Made by a program: the position numbers and the translations under genes. This document shows positions 36,039-44,869 of a stretch of DNA of 63,959 nt, in pieces. The notes beneath the pieces are model-generated. The model was not told where the DNA came from, searched no databases, and was given only the letters and a program-made list of their open reading frames with translations. This stretch comes from JADFRG01 sp964590515 (GTDB lineage: Bacteria > Chloroflexota > Anaerolineae > Anaerolineales > E44-bin32). The DNA is taken from contig CAZPZD010000009.1 of the NCBI GenBank assembly GCA_964590515.1, positions 1 through 63,959 of the forward strand, given 5' to 3'. Positions within the stretch are counted from its first letter, which is position 1, and each line of letters starts with the position of its first letter.

Positions 36039-36229
36039 TTCGCTAGACCTTTTCGGCCTCGGGTCTCAGTCCGGTCCCACTGGCAGTCCGCCAGCAGCAC
36101 TATCCCCGACCCAGCAATCGCTGTCAAGTGTCGTTCAACCGGGCAGGAGGTGGACACCTGTCTCGGCTGCAGTCGGGGATCCTCAGCCGCAGCCTTGCCA
36201 GCGCCTCCGAGTTGCGGGATAGTTCGGCC

Positions 36230-37738
36230 ATGCCGGCGCGGCTGCGGTCGGTCATAAGTTATCTCGCCTGGGGGATGCTCTTCGGGCTGGCCTATGCCCA
36301 ATCCCCGCTCTACACCTCAAACCAAAACCAATATTTCCTCCACGGTCTGGCCCAGGCCGGGGTCGGACACCTAACCGAGGACTGGCTCGCCGGCACGGCC
36401 GATCCGACCCCGCTGTTCAGCGGACTGGTGGCGCTCACTGCCCGCTTCCTCCATCCGATCGTCTTTTATCTGTATTTCCTGCTGCTCGCCGCGGTCTACT
36501 ATCACAGCCTGCGCCGGATCGCGGCTCGGCTCTTCACCCTGGAGCCGTCCTTAATCGCCGGGGGTGTGTTCGCGGCGCTGTTGTTCGTCGCGCATTCAAC
36601 CGCCCTGCGGTTCGCCCTCGGCCGCGGGGTAGGCGGTATCTGGGAGTACGCCTTCGACGGCGGGGTCGCCGGGCAGCGCCTGCTCGGCGACGTGCTGCAG
36701 CCGAGCGCCTTCGGTGTCTTCTTGCTCTTGTCCGTTCAACAGCACCTGGAGGGCCGAACGCGGCGGGCGCTGCTGGCGGCCGCGCTGGCCGCGACGGTTC
36801 ACCCAACTTATCTGCTGGTGGCCGGGATCTTGACGGCAGCCTACGCGCTTGATGCCGCTCGCGAGAAGCGGAGACTCGGTGCGGCCCTGCAGACCGGAGG
36901 TCTGGCTCTGCTGCTCGTTCTCCCCATCCTGATCTATGTTGGGTGGAACTTTCTTCCCGCGTCTGCCGAGGCCCAGCGGATCCTGGTCAGTTTCCGGCTC
37001 CCGGCCCACACGGTTCCCGCCGAATGGTTCGACGCGGCCGCCATCGCCAAGCTCGTTTGGATTGGGCTGGCGCTCTATCTGGCACGTTCGACTCGGCTGG
37101 CCGGCGTGATGGCGGTGTCGCTGGGGATCGGGGTTGGACTCACCCTGCTGCAGGTCGGACTGAACAGTGACGCGCTCGCACTAGCTTTTCCCTGGAGGGT
37201 CTCTACGATCTTGGTACCGCTGGCGACCGCGGTGCTGGCCGGCGCGGCTGCCGGCTGGATCGCCACCCGCCTCCGCGGCCGCGCCTTGCGGGTGCTGGTT
37301 GGATTGGCGATCGGATTCTCGGTAGTGAGCGGCACCGCAGCCACCGGGCTGCAAGAACTTCAGCGTCGCGGGGCGCCTGAGCGTGGCGTCCTGGAGTTCG
37401 TGAAAACCACAAAGACACCCGGCCAGGTCTACTTGATCCCACCCAGGCTGCAGGATTTTCGCCTGGTCACCGGCGCTCCAATCGTCGCCGATTTCAAGTC
37501 CATTCCCTATCGCGGTGACGAGGTGTTGGATTGGTACGAACGGAATCGATTGCTGGGTTTTTTCTATCGCGACCAGATCTCCGAGATCGATTGCGGGTTG
37601 TTGGACGAATTCGTGAAAGGCTACGGCGCTACCCATGTCGTTCTGGAACCCGATCAGCGCGGACTGAATTGCCCTGGCTTGCAGCTCATCTTCGATAATG
37701 GAGAGTACTCGGTGCACCGGTTGGAACGAGAAGGCTGA
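36230..37738 (+). CDS. Polytopic membrane protein (DUF6798-like C-terminus)
   Basis: About 502 residues with roughly ten hydrophobic helices over the first 370 residues, then a soluble C-terminal domain (about 395-500) with PPRLQDFRLVTGAPIVADFKSIPYRG and DEVLDWYERN. The combination resembles uncharacterised membrane proteins annotated with DUF6798; that name is tentative. The start is uncertain: ATG 36230 precedes the first helix directly, and a longer frame back to GTG 36128 adds 34 residues. Followed by mutM after 8 bases, perhaps one transcript. Confidence 0.68.
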   Translation: MPARLRSVISYLAWGMLFGLAYAQSPLYTSNQNQYFLHGLAQAGVGHLTEDWLAGTADPTPLFSGLVALTARFLHPIVFYLYFLLLAAVYYHSLRRIAARLFTLEPSLIAGGVFAALLFVAHSTALRFALGRGVGGIWEYAFDGGVAGQRLLGDVLQPSAFGVFLLLSVQQHLEGRTRRALLAAALAATVHPTYLLVAGILTAAYALDAAREKRRLGAALQTGGLALLLVLPILIYVGWNFLPASAEAQRILVSFRLPAHTVPAEWFDAAAIAKLVWIGLALYLARSTRLAGVMAVSLGIGVGLTLLQVGLNSDALALAFPWRVSTILVPLATAVLAGAAAGWIATRLRGRALRVLVGLAIGFSVVSGTAATGLQELQRRGAPERGVLEFVKTTKTPGQVYLIPPRLQDFRLVTGAPIVADFKSIPYRGDEVLDWYERNRLLGFFYRDQISEIDCGLLDEFVKGYGATHVVLEPDQRGLNCPGLQLIFDNGEYSVHRLEREG

Positions 37739-37746
37739 GCGTCGGC

Positions 37747-38616
37747 ATGCCCGAGCTTCCCGAACTCGAAATCGTGCGGGATGTTCTCCAGCGTCGGCTG
37801 GTGGGCAGGCGGATCATGGGAGTCACCCTGTCTCCCAAGGGTGGACCGATCGTTGTCCGCGATCTCACGGGCCACGGCTTTCGGGAGGGGCTCACCGGCC
37901 GTTCGATCGAGTCTGTTCAGCGGCGAGGCAAGTTCTTGTTGTTCAGCCTCGGCGCAGAGACGGGCGCGGCAAGCACAGGCAGCTGCGGCGAGCCATCCTT
38001 AACGCTAGCGGTGAATCCCAAACTCACTGGTCGGCTGCAGCTCAGTGCTCCGGCGGGGAAGAAGGCCGGCCCGGTGCACGTCACCCTGCATTTCGAGGCC
38101 CCGATCGAGGAGCTGCGCTATGTCGATCAGAAGCGCATGGGGCAGCTCTATCTGACCGCGGAGCTTGCGTCGATTCCAACTTTCGCCGCGATGGGCCCGG
38201 ATGCGTTGGAGGCGTCGCCCGAAATCTTTCGCAATCGCTTGCGGCGCTTTCGAGGCGAGATCAAGGGCGTGCTCTCGCGCGAGCAATTTCTCGCCGGCGT
38301 CGGCAATGCCTACGCTGACGAGATTCTGTGGCAGGCCCGCCTGCATCCCTATCGCAAAGTTAGCTCAATGACCCCGGAAGAGATCGATCGCCTCTATACG
38401 GCGATGAATGTGACCCTGCGCGATTCGATCGAAAAGGTTGAAGCTGCGATGGGCGAGGACATCCATCTTAAGCCGCGCGGCTTCTTCGCGGTTCACCTGC
38501 GCGGCGGCCAGGCCTGCCCGCGCTGCGGCGGAAGAATATCCGAAATCACGGCCCAGGACCGAATCACGAACTTCTGTCGCAGTTGCCAGCCGGGCGGCTT
38601 GATCCGGGGGCTCTGA
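37747..38616 (+). CDS. mutM: Formamidopyrimidine-DNA glycosylase
   Basis: Base-excision repair enzyme for oxidised purines (8-oxoguanine). 289 residues. The catalytic N-terminus MPELPELE begins with Pro2 after Met removal and Glu3. RRGKFLLF carries the conserved Lys (about 60). The helix-two-turn-helix is GNAYADEILWQARLHP, and the zinc finger is CPRCG...FCRSCQ at the C-terminus. A low-similarity insertion of about 20 residues follows the Lys motif (AETGAASTGSCGEPS). Complete. Confidence 0.95.
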   Translation: MPELPELEIVRDVLQRRLVGRRIMGVTLSPKGGPIVVRDLTGHGFREGLTGRSIESVQRRGKFLLFSLGAETGAASTGSCGEPSLTLAVNPKLTGRLQLSAPAGKKAGPVHVTLHFEAPIEELRYVDQKRMGQLYLTAELASIPTFAAMGPDALEASPEIFRNRLRRFRGEIKGVLSREQFLAGVGNAYADEILWQARLHPYRKVSSMTPEEIDRLYTAMNVTLRDSIEKVEAAMGEDIHLKPRGFFAVHLRGGQACPRCGGRISEITAQDRITNFCRSCQPGGLIRGL

Positions 38617-38699
38617 GGCCACCGCGGTCCTGCTGCGCGAACATTGCTTGTTCAGCCGCATTCAAATGCTTATTCTGGGCGCACGCTGCCTGGGCCCGC

Positions 38700-38752
38700 T
38701 TGACTTCCGCCGTCCCACAGGGTATACCTGAATTGATTTTAGGTTTGCCTAA
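38700..38752 (+). promoter_or_regulatory. Promoter with DtxR-type operator (autoregulated dtxR gene)
   Basis: TTGACT (38700-38705), 17 bases, TATACC (38723-38728). Just downstream, TTAGG-TTTG-CCTAA (38739-38752) is a perfect inverted repeat matching the core of the DtxR/IdeR box. It covers the region from about +4 to +18, where a bound repressor would block the polymerase. The DtxR gene ATG follows at 38768. Confidence 0.85.
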
Positions 38753-38767
38753 TTTTCTAGAAAGACG

Positions 38768-39430
38768 ATGCACACCCAAGCGGTTGAAGACTACCTGAAG
38801 AATATCTACGAGCTGCAGGCCTCGGCCGAGAAGGTTTCCACGACCGGCCTGGCCGAGCGGCTGGGGGTCGCGCCGGCCTCCGTGACCGGGATGGTCAAGA
38901 AGCTGGCTGCCATGAAGCTGCTCAAGCATGAACCCTATCACGGTGTTCTGTTGACCAAGGCCGGTGAGAAGATCGCCCTGGAGGTGATCCGCCACCACCG
39001 GCTGGTGGAGAGCTACCTGACCGAGGCCCTTGGGGTGCCCTGGGACAAGGTCCACGAAGAAGCCGACAAGTGGGAACATGTGCTGTCGGAAGAGATGGAA
39101 GACCGGATCTCGGCCATGCTCGGTAACCCAACGACCGATCCCCACGGGGCCCCAATTCCCGCCCGGGATGGTTCGCTTCCGGAAACTCGCCTCCGACGCC
39201 TCTCGGATCTCGAACCCGGCGAGCGGGCGGTGGTCGCCGAGGTCAGTGACCACGACCCCGAACTGCTGCGCTATCTGGGCGAGATGGGTTTGTTCCCCCA
39301 GACCAAGCTGCGGCTGATTTCCGCGGCGCCCTTCCAGGGTCCGCTCACCATCGAGATCGGCGGGCGAGAGCAAGCCGTCGGGCGAGAAGTCGCCGGGCAA
39401 GTCTTGGTTGAGTCCGGGGTCAAGGCGTAA
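38768..39430 (+). CDS. DtxR/IdeR-type metal-dependent repressor
   Basis: A 220-residue three-domain repressor. HTH residues 1-62 (VEDYLKNIYEL, PASVTGMVKKLAAM), metal and dimerisation domain about 63-135 (RHHRLVESYL, VHEEADKWEHVLSEEMEDR, DPHGAPIP), and a C-terminal FeoA/SH3 domain about 145-215. Residues aligned with the DtxR metal site keep His and Glu, while the Cys102 position is Asp. Operator in its own promoter implies autoregulation. It is separate from the membrane-tethered DtxR at 34083. Confidence 0.93.
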   Translation: MHTQAVEDYLKNIYELQASAEKVSTTGLAERLGVAPASVTGMVKKLAAMKLLKHEPYHGVLLTKAGEKIALEVIRHHRLVESYLTEALGVPWDKVHEEADKWEHVLSEEMEDRISAMLGNPTTDPHGAPIPARDGSLPETRLRRLSDLEPGERAVVAEVSDHDPELLRYLGEMGLFPQTKLRLISAAPFQGPLTIEIGGREQAVGREVAGQVLVESGVKA

Positions 39431-39550
39431 GCCCGGTCCAAGCCACTCGCGTCAGCCCTCAATTTCCGGTCTACCCGCAGCTTCAATAGCTTCGCGATAA
39501 GCCCCGCCTTGGGAACCGTCCCGACCCGATCGGTGTATTGTCTTGCGTAC

Positions 39551-40123
39551 GTGAGTGAAACGAATGAAGCGGACCTGATCTCCCGGGCGCGCGCCGGAGA
39601 GGCCGCAGCCTGGGAAGCACTCGTGCACAACCACGAGCAACGTGTGTATCGACTTGCCTATCTGATGCTCGCGGATCCCGACGAAGCGCAGGATGTGGTC
39701 CAGAATACTTTCATCCGCGCCTACCAGCACTTAAACAACTTCGACGATCAACGCCCGCTGCAACCCTGGCTACTGCGGATCGCCTCCAACTTGGCCCTCA
39801 ATCGCCGCCGATCGATCGGTCGCTACTGGTTCGCTTTACAGCGACTCGCCCGGCCGGATCTGGATGTCCGCCGGACCACTGAAGGTGCGGCCGTGAACCG
39901 AGAAGGGTTTGAGGCCTTGTGGCAGGCCGTTCGCCGGCTGAGCGAACTCGACCAGCGGGTGATCTACCTGCGCTACTTCCTGGAGCTCTCCGAGGCGGAA
40001 ACTGCCTCCGCACTGGAAGTGCCGGCGGGGACCGTCAAATCTCGCCTGCACCGGGCGCTGATTCGGCTGCGCACTATCATCGAGCGGGACTTCCCAGAAT
40101 TGCGGGAAGGTCTTTACCCATGA
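39551..40123 (+). CDS. ECF-subfamily RNA polymerase sigma factor
   Basis: About 190 residues with region 2 (YRLAYLMLADPDEAQDVVQ, TFIRAYQHLNNFD) and region 4 (LDQRVIYLRYFLELSEAETA, GTVKSRLHRALIRLR), typical of ECF sigma factors. GTG 39551 is the best start. The stop overlaps the next gene start in an ATGA. The sequence GGGAACC about 40 bases upstream resembles an ECF -35 and might mean autoregulation, but the -10 half is not clear. Confidence 0.92.
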   Translation: MSETNEADLISRARAGEAAAWEALVHNHEQRVYRLAYLMLADPDEAQDVVQNTFIRAYQHLNNFDDQRPLQPWLLRIASNLALNRRRSIGRYWFALQRLARPDLDVRRTTEGAAVNREGFEALWQAVRRLSELDQRVIYLRYFLELSEAETASALEVPAGTVKSRLHRALIRLRTIIERDFPELREGLYP

Positions 40124-40899
40124 CAGACGAGCTCTCGTTGGAAAGATTCGAGCAACGGGTTCAGGCGCTGGCTTCCGAGTTCAACTATCCGCCGACGCCA
40201 GATATCGTGGCTAGGTTGCGTCAGACCCGGGGTCGGCAGGTTCGACGGCCTCGGCTGGCCTGGGCGATAGCAATCGCACTGGTGATTGCGACAGGGTTAT
40301 TGGCCGTTCCAGGCGTGCGGGCCGCGGTGTTTGAGATTGTGAAAATCGGCGCAATCCGGATCTTGATCGGGGGGCCGACCCCGACCCCCCTCCCGCCGAC
40401 CGGACATTTGAGCCTTAGCGAGCTTCCCAGCGAAACCACGTTGGAGGCGGCCACGGCTTCGGCCGCCATCCCGATTCGACTCCCGAGCTACCCACCCGAC
40501 CTCGGCCCACCTGACCGCGTGTTTCTGCTGAGAGATTTCGGGGGGATTGTCATCCTGGTCTGGGAAGATCTGAACTACCCCGACCTCGCCCGTCTGGCGC
40601 TTTTCGAGATCCCGCCCGGGCCGATCGTGAACAAGCTTTTTCCAGAACGCATCCAGTCAACAAGCGTGGCGGGTCGGCCCGCGATTTGGACGACCGGCGA
40701 CCACTTCGTTGAGGTGATCATGGAGAGCCGACAGGAACTGGTGCTGGTCCGAGGCAACGTGCTGCTCTGGTCATTTGAGGGGGTCACGTACCGGCTGGAG
40801 ACGACTCTATCCTTGGAAGAAGCAATCCGGATCGCTGAGTCGCTCGAGGAAGCCGACGCTAGCGAGTTTGCGCCAGTGACCGCCGAACCCTTGCCTTGA
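40120..40899 (+). CDS. Single-pass membrane protein, probable anti-sigma factor
   Basis: A 259-residue protein. The N-terminal 35 residues are cytoplasmic, followed by one transmembrane helix (LAWAIAIALVIATGLLAVPG) and an outer domain of about 190 residues ending ESLEEADASEFAP, with a DUF4367-like pattern. A Pro-rich linker (PTPTPLPPTGH) lies behind the helix. No HxxxCxxC zinc motif is present. Translational coupling to the sigma gene is the main basis for the role. Confidence 0.72.
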   Translation: MTDELSLERFEQRVQALASEFNYPPTPDIVARLRQTRGRQVRRPRLAWAIAIALVIATGLLAVPGVRAAVFEIVKIGAIRILIGGPTPTPLPPTGHLSLSELPSETTLEAATASAAIPIRLPSYPPDLGPPDRVFLLRDFGGIVILVWEDLNYPDLARLALFEIPPGPIVNKLFPERIQSTSVAGRPAIWTTGDHFVEVIMESRQELVLVRGNVLLWSFEGVTYRLETTLSLEEAIRIAESLEEADASEFAPVTAEPLP

Positions 40900-40903
40900 C
40901 CCC

Positions 40904-41599
40904 TCAGACAACTGTGCCGAACGCGGCGCCGATGGCTGCGGTTAGCGCCATGGCTAAGGCCCCCCAGAAGGTCACCCGGGCCGCGCCGACGAGGGAATCT
41001 GCACCCCCCACCCGGGCCGCAATCCCCCCCAGCAGCGCTAAGAACGCCAATGACCCTGCGGCGACCAAGGGAATCGTGCGCGACGGTGGGCTCAACACAA
41101 CGATCGCAAGCGGCATGGCCGCGCCAATCGCGAACGTGGCGGCTGAGGCCAGTGCGGCTTGAATGGGCCGGGCCCGATGCACCTTCGACAGACCGAGTTC
41201 GTCGCGGGCGTGGGCTCCCAGCGCATCGTGCGCCATCAACTGCTCCGCCACTTGATCTGCGAGTGAAGAATCGAGCCCTCTCTCTACGTAGATCCCTGCA
41301 AGTTCCTTGCGCTCAAAGGGTTCGTCCGACCATAGTTCGTTGCGCTCGCGTTCAAGGTCGGCATTCTCGGTGTCGGCCTGAGAGCTGACCGACACGTATT
41401 CCCCGGCGGCCATCGACATCGCGCCGGCGACCAGTCCTGCGATTCCCGCGACCAGCACGCTGCTGTGCGAGGCTTGGGCCGCGGCCACGCCCACCACCAG
41501 ACTGGCCGTCGAAACGATCCCATCGTTCGCACCCAATACGGCCGCGCGCAGCCAGCCTATTCGGTCGGCATAGTGTCGTTCGGGCTGTCGTCTACGCAT
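40904..41599 (-). CDS. VIT1/CCC1-family Fe/Mn transporter
   Basis: About 231 residues. The N-terminus DRIGWLRAAVLGANDGIVSTASLVVGVA and AGAMSMAAGEYVSVSSQADTE are diagnostic for the VIT/CCC1 family; five helices in total. The cytoplasmic region between helices 2 and 3 has the Glu-rich metal-binding stretch (ELWSDEPFERKELAGI). It probably exports or stores Fe or Mn. ATG 41599 is used; GTG 41605 is possible. Converges on the anti-sigma gene. Confidence 0.92.
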   Translation of the reverse strand: MRRRQPERHYADRIGWLRAAVLGANDGIVSTASLVVGVAAAQASHSSVLVAGIAGLVAGAMSMAAGEYVSVSSQADTENADLERERNELWSDEPFERKELAGIYVERGLDSSLADQVAEQLMAHDALGAHARDELGLSKVHRARPIQAALASAATFAIGAAMPLAIVVLSPPSRTIPLVAAGSLAFLALLGGIAARVGGADSLVGAARVTFWGALAMALTAAIGAAFGTVV

Positions 41600-41608
41600 T
41601 AGCACGCT

Positions 41609-42016
41609 CTATTCCAGAAAGTGCTGTCTGACTTTCGCCGCAATCTGACGGTCTGTCATCTTGTCAACGGCCTCAACACCCACGATCCGCCCGCCGAGTC
41701 CTTTGCTCTCAAGACGCTTTTCGAGTTCTCCCTTTGCCTCACCAGGGCCAAACACCAGAATCGCCTCGGCCTCCCGGATATGTGAGATCACCTCGTCATA
41801 GTAGGTACTCAGATGCTGCGCGAAACGCCTGTCTCGTTGGTCCTCTGCCGTAAGCTCCACGGCTAGGTGGGGAGTCTTTGATCGTGAACCCGCCGAGAAA
41901 CGGACATGAGGCTCCAGCTGGGATTTCATCGTTAGCACGACTTCCTTACCCTCCCCCAGGATAGCCACAATAACTGCTTTGCGATGGTCAATCCATAGAC
42001 CCACTACTCTCTTCAT
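41609..42016 (-). CDS. Conserved protein with eRF1-domain-like C-terminus
   Basis: A 135-residue protein starting MKRVVGLWIDHRKAVIV, with an ILVFGPGEAKGELEKRL segment like domain 3 of archaeo-eukaryotic release factors. No domain 1 or 2 and no GGQ motif. Probably an RNA- or ribosome-associated protein of unknown function. GGAGAAG precedes the ATG. It lies 9 bases upstream of the VIT1 gene on the same strand and may share its transcript. Confidence 0.7.
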   Translation of the reverse strand: MKRVVGLWIDHRKAVIVAILGEGKEVVLTMKSQLEPHVRFSAGSRSKTPHLAVELTAEDQRDRRFAQHLSTYYDEVISHIREAEAILVFGPGEAKGELEKRLESKGLGGRIVGVEAVDKMTDRQIAAKVRQHFLE

Positions 42017-42153
42017 AAGACTTCTCCTCCGGCAGAGCCGCCCAGTAGGGGCCCCTGGATTCTACCCGGGCAGGTCGCTGACAAGGGGGGTCCAACGTCG
42101 AGGCCCCTACCGAGCGCGGATGATAGAATCCGCCGGATCGCTTCCCCCCAGTG

Positions 42154-43572
42154 ATGCTTTCCGCCAGCCGACTCTTCGCGCTTCTCGCTTTCGCCCTGCC
42201 GACCCTGGCCTGCAATTTCGCCACTGATCGGGCCAACCAGCTGATCGACCAGTTTTCCCAACAGGTGCCGACCCGCGAGTCTGGTCCGGTAGAGACCGCG
42301 CCCACGCCGGGCGGGCCCCGCCTATTGCCCACTGAGATTGACCCGGCCGCAACCTTCGGACCCGATCCAGGCGCCTCAATCCCGCTCGAGATCCGCGAGC
42401 AGATGGACGGCATTCAGGAGGAGGTCGTCGCGCTGAGAGGGCTGCAGGCCACCGGCCCGGTGGCCCGGGCGCTGCTCTCCCCGGAAGCCCTGCGCCAGTA
42501 TGTGACCGACGACTTCCTGGCCGATTACACCGAGGCGGAGGCCAGGGACGACGCGCGGACTCTGGCGCTGCTTGGATTGATGCAGCCCGATTACGATCTT
42601 TTCAATCTGTATATGGAACTGTACAGCGAACAGATCGCCGGCTTCTACGATGATGAACTCAAGCAGATGTTCGTAGTCCAGGGGGCGGGATTCCACGGGA
42701 CGGAGCGAATCACCTACGCCCACGAGTACACCCACGCCCTGCAGGACCAGCATTTCGATCTGCGCAACGGCCTGGGGTTCAACGACGAGGCCTGCGAGCT
42801 GGACAGCGAGCGCTGCGCGGCGATCCAGGCCCTGCTTGAGGGCGACGCTTCGCTTCTGGAGGAGCGTTGGCTGCTGACCTATGCCACCGACCAGGACTAC
42901 CAGGATCTGCTCGACTTCTATGATTCGCTCCAGAGCCCGGTTTTCGATTCCGCGCCGCAGTTCCTGCAGGAGGACTTCATCTTCCCCTACCAGAGCGGTC
43001 GTGCCTTTGTGGAGCATTTCTTTCTCGATGGAGGCTTTGCCGCGGTCGATGCGGTTTACACGGACCCTCCAAGCTCCACCGAACAGATCCTGCACCCGGA
43101 GCGGTATCCAAGCGACCGTCCCATCAAGCTCGAGGCGGCTGAGCTGCTGCCGAGCCTGGGAAGCGGTTGGCGCGAAATCGATCGGGACGTAGTTGGAGAG
43201 TGGTACACCCAACTCACGCTGCGAGAACAGCTTTCAGGCGAGCAGGCGGCGCCAGCCGCCGAAGGCTGGGGCGGCGACTACTTCCTGGCGTTTTATCACG
43301 ACGAGCAGGACCAGGGTGCGCTGGTCCTGCTGACCGTCTGGGACAGGGTGCTCGAGGCGCATGAGTTCTACGGGGCGTTTCTCGGGTATGGAGATAGCCG
43401 CTTCGGTGGGCGCACTGTGTCCACCACTACTCAGGCGGCCTGGGATTCAACATTCGGCCATGCCTCGATCGAAATCGCGGGCGACCAGACCCTCTGGATC
43501 CTGGCGCCTGACGCGCAAATCGCACAGACGCTGCGCCAGGGGGTGCCCTTCCCTGCCCAGCCCTCCCAGTAG
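42154..43572 (+). CDS. Lipoprotein with HEXXH zinc-peptidase motif
   Basis: A 472-residue lipoprotein (lipobox PTLACN near residue 20). The zinc motif AHEYTHALQDQ lies at about 188-198, and EGDASLLEE about 37 residues later supplies a Glu in the place of the third ligand of gluzincins. The rest has long helical and Asp/Glu-rich segments and no PDZ or other named domain. It may be a peptidase on the outer face of the membrane; activity is not shown. A TAGAAT element 24 bases upstream may be its -10. Confidence 0.75.
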   Translation: MLSASRLFALLAFALPTLACNFATDRANQLIDQFSQQVPTRESGPVETAPTPGGPRLLPTEIDPAATFGPDPGASIPLEIREQMDGIQEEVVALRGLQATGPVARALLSPEALRQYVTDDFLADYTEAEARDDARTLALLGLMQPDYDLFNLYMELYSEQIAGFYDDELKQMFVVQGAGFHGTERITYAHEYTHALQDQHFDLRNGLGFNDEACELDSERCAAIQALLEGDASLLEERWLLTYATDQDYQDLLDFYDSLQSPVFDSAPQFLQEDFIFPYQSGRAFVEHFFLDGGFAAVDAVYTDPPSSTEQILHPERYPSDRPIKLEAAELLPSLGSGWREIDRDVVGEWYTQLTLREQLSGEQAAPAAEGWGGDYFLAFYHDEQDQGALVLLTVWDRVLEAHEFYGAFLGYGDSRFGGRTVSTTTQAAWDSTFGHASIEIAGDQTLWILAPDAQIAQTLRQGVPFPAQPSQ

Positions 43573-43590
43573 CCCCTCTCCAATAACCAA

Positions 43591-43618
43591 CGGCGGCCAA
43601 GTGGCCGCCGTCTCTATT
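43591..43618 (+). terminator. Terminator after the HEXXH lipoprotein gene
   Basis: Stem CGGCGGCC (43591-43598) with GGCCGCCG (43603-43610), loop AAGT, followed by TCTCTATT. It also lies directly behind the convergent hmgA stop codon and may serve both genes. Confidence 0.8.
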
Positions 43619-43639
43619 CCAGTTATCAGTCCGTTTCGC

Positions 43640-44827
43640 TTAGCCGGTCGTCGAGCTCGACCGCTTGGGGCCTTCCTCCCCAAGCCAAGAGGCCTGGTAG
43701 TCGACTTTCTCAAACTCCAGCGCGTCGATCGTTACATTCAGCGGCTTGAACGTGTCTACCATGACGGCCAATTCGTCCGTGCGCTGCTGGCCGATGGAGG
43801 CCTCGGTGGCGCCCGGCTGCGGACCGTGCGGCAGACCGCTCGGATGGAGCGTGATGTCGCAGCGGTCGATCCCTCTGCGGGACATGAAGTTGCCCTCGCA
43901 GTAGTAGATCACTTCGTCCGAGTTGACATTGGAGTGGCTGTAGGGCGCGGGGATCGCCTGGGGGTGGTAGTCAAACAGCCGCGGCACAAACGAGCACACG
44001 ACGAAGTTCCAGCCTTCGAAGGTCTGATGGGTGGGGGGCGGCAGATGAACCATGCCGGTGCGGGGTTCGTAGTCCCGAATGTTGAAGATCCAGGGATACA
44101 CGTACCCGTCCCAGCCCACGACATCGAAGGGATGGAAGTCGAGGGTGTGGCGGGTCAGGCTGTCGCGCACCTTCACCCGCACTTCGTGCTGCCCGTCTTG
44201 GCTGAAGGTCTCCAGTTCCTGCGGCACCCGGATATCGCGTTCGGTGTAGGGAGCGAATTCGGTGAGCTGCCCGTACTTGTTTCGATAGCGGGGAGGCGGC
44301 TCGATCTGGGAGGCCGACTCGATCACAAAGAAGCGGGCAGGTCCATCCAACTCCATGGTCCAGGTGGTGCCGTAGGGGATGACGATGTAGTCGCCAACCC
44401 CGAAAGGCAGTTTGCCGAACTGGCTGCGCAGCACCCCGGCCCCTTCGTGGGTAAACCAGACCTCGTAGGCCTGGGCATTTCGGTAGAAATAGGACATGCT
44501 CTCGGTGGGCCGACTCACGCCCAGCGTGACATCACTGTTCCCCAACAGCGTCCGACGAGCAGCGACCGCATCCCCACCCGAAGGAACCTGATCCGTGGTA
44601 AACGCCCGATGCCGTAAAGCACCGAAGTCCGCGTATTCCGGCCGGGCTTTTCCCAGCTCTTCGAATTTGGCAACCCGCGGCGGCAGGTTGTGGTGGTAGA
44701 GGATGGACTGGATCCCGGAGAATCCCTCCAGCCCCATCACTTCTTCCCGGTACAAGCCGCCATCTGACTTGCGAAACTGGGTATGTCGTTTCTGGGGCAA
44801 GTCGCCCAGCCGGTGATAGAAGGGCAT
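43640..44827 (-). CDS. hmgA: Homogentisate 1,2-dioxygenase
   Basis: Opens the homogentisate ring in tyrosine and phenylalanine degradation. 395 residues of cupin fold. The metal-binding end of the protein is HSNVNSDEV (His 298, Glu 305) and HPSGLPHGPQ (His 328, His 334), the pattern of bacterial HmgA. Good AGGAGG ribosome binding site. Last gene of the hpd-fah-hmgA cluster. Confidence 0.9.
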   Translation of the reverse strand: MPFYHRLGDLPQKRHTQFRKSDGGLYREEVMGLEGFSGIQSILYHHNLPPRVAKFEELGKARPEYADFGALRHRAFTTDQVPSGGDAVAARRTLLGNSDVTLGVSRPTESMSYFYRNAQAYEVWFTHEGAGVLRSQFGKLPFGVGDYIVIPYGTTWTMELDGPARFFVIESASQIEPPPRYRNKYGQLTEFAPYTERDIRVPQELETFSQDGQHEVRVKVRDSLTRHTLDFHPFDVVGWDGYVYPWIFNIRDYEPRTGMVHLPPPTHQTFEGWNFVVCSFVPRLFDYHPQAIPAPYSHSNVNSDEVIYYCEGNFMSRRGIDRCDITLHPSGLPHGPQPGATEASIGQQRTDELAVMVDTFKPLNVTIDALEFEKVDYQASWLGEEGPKRSSSTTG

Positions 44828-44869
44828 CGCAATCCTCCTGCTAGAAGCCGACCATCGGCAACCCGCTGC

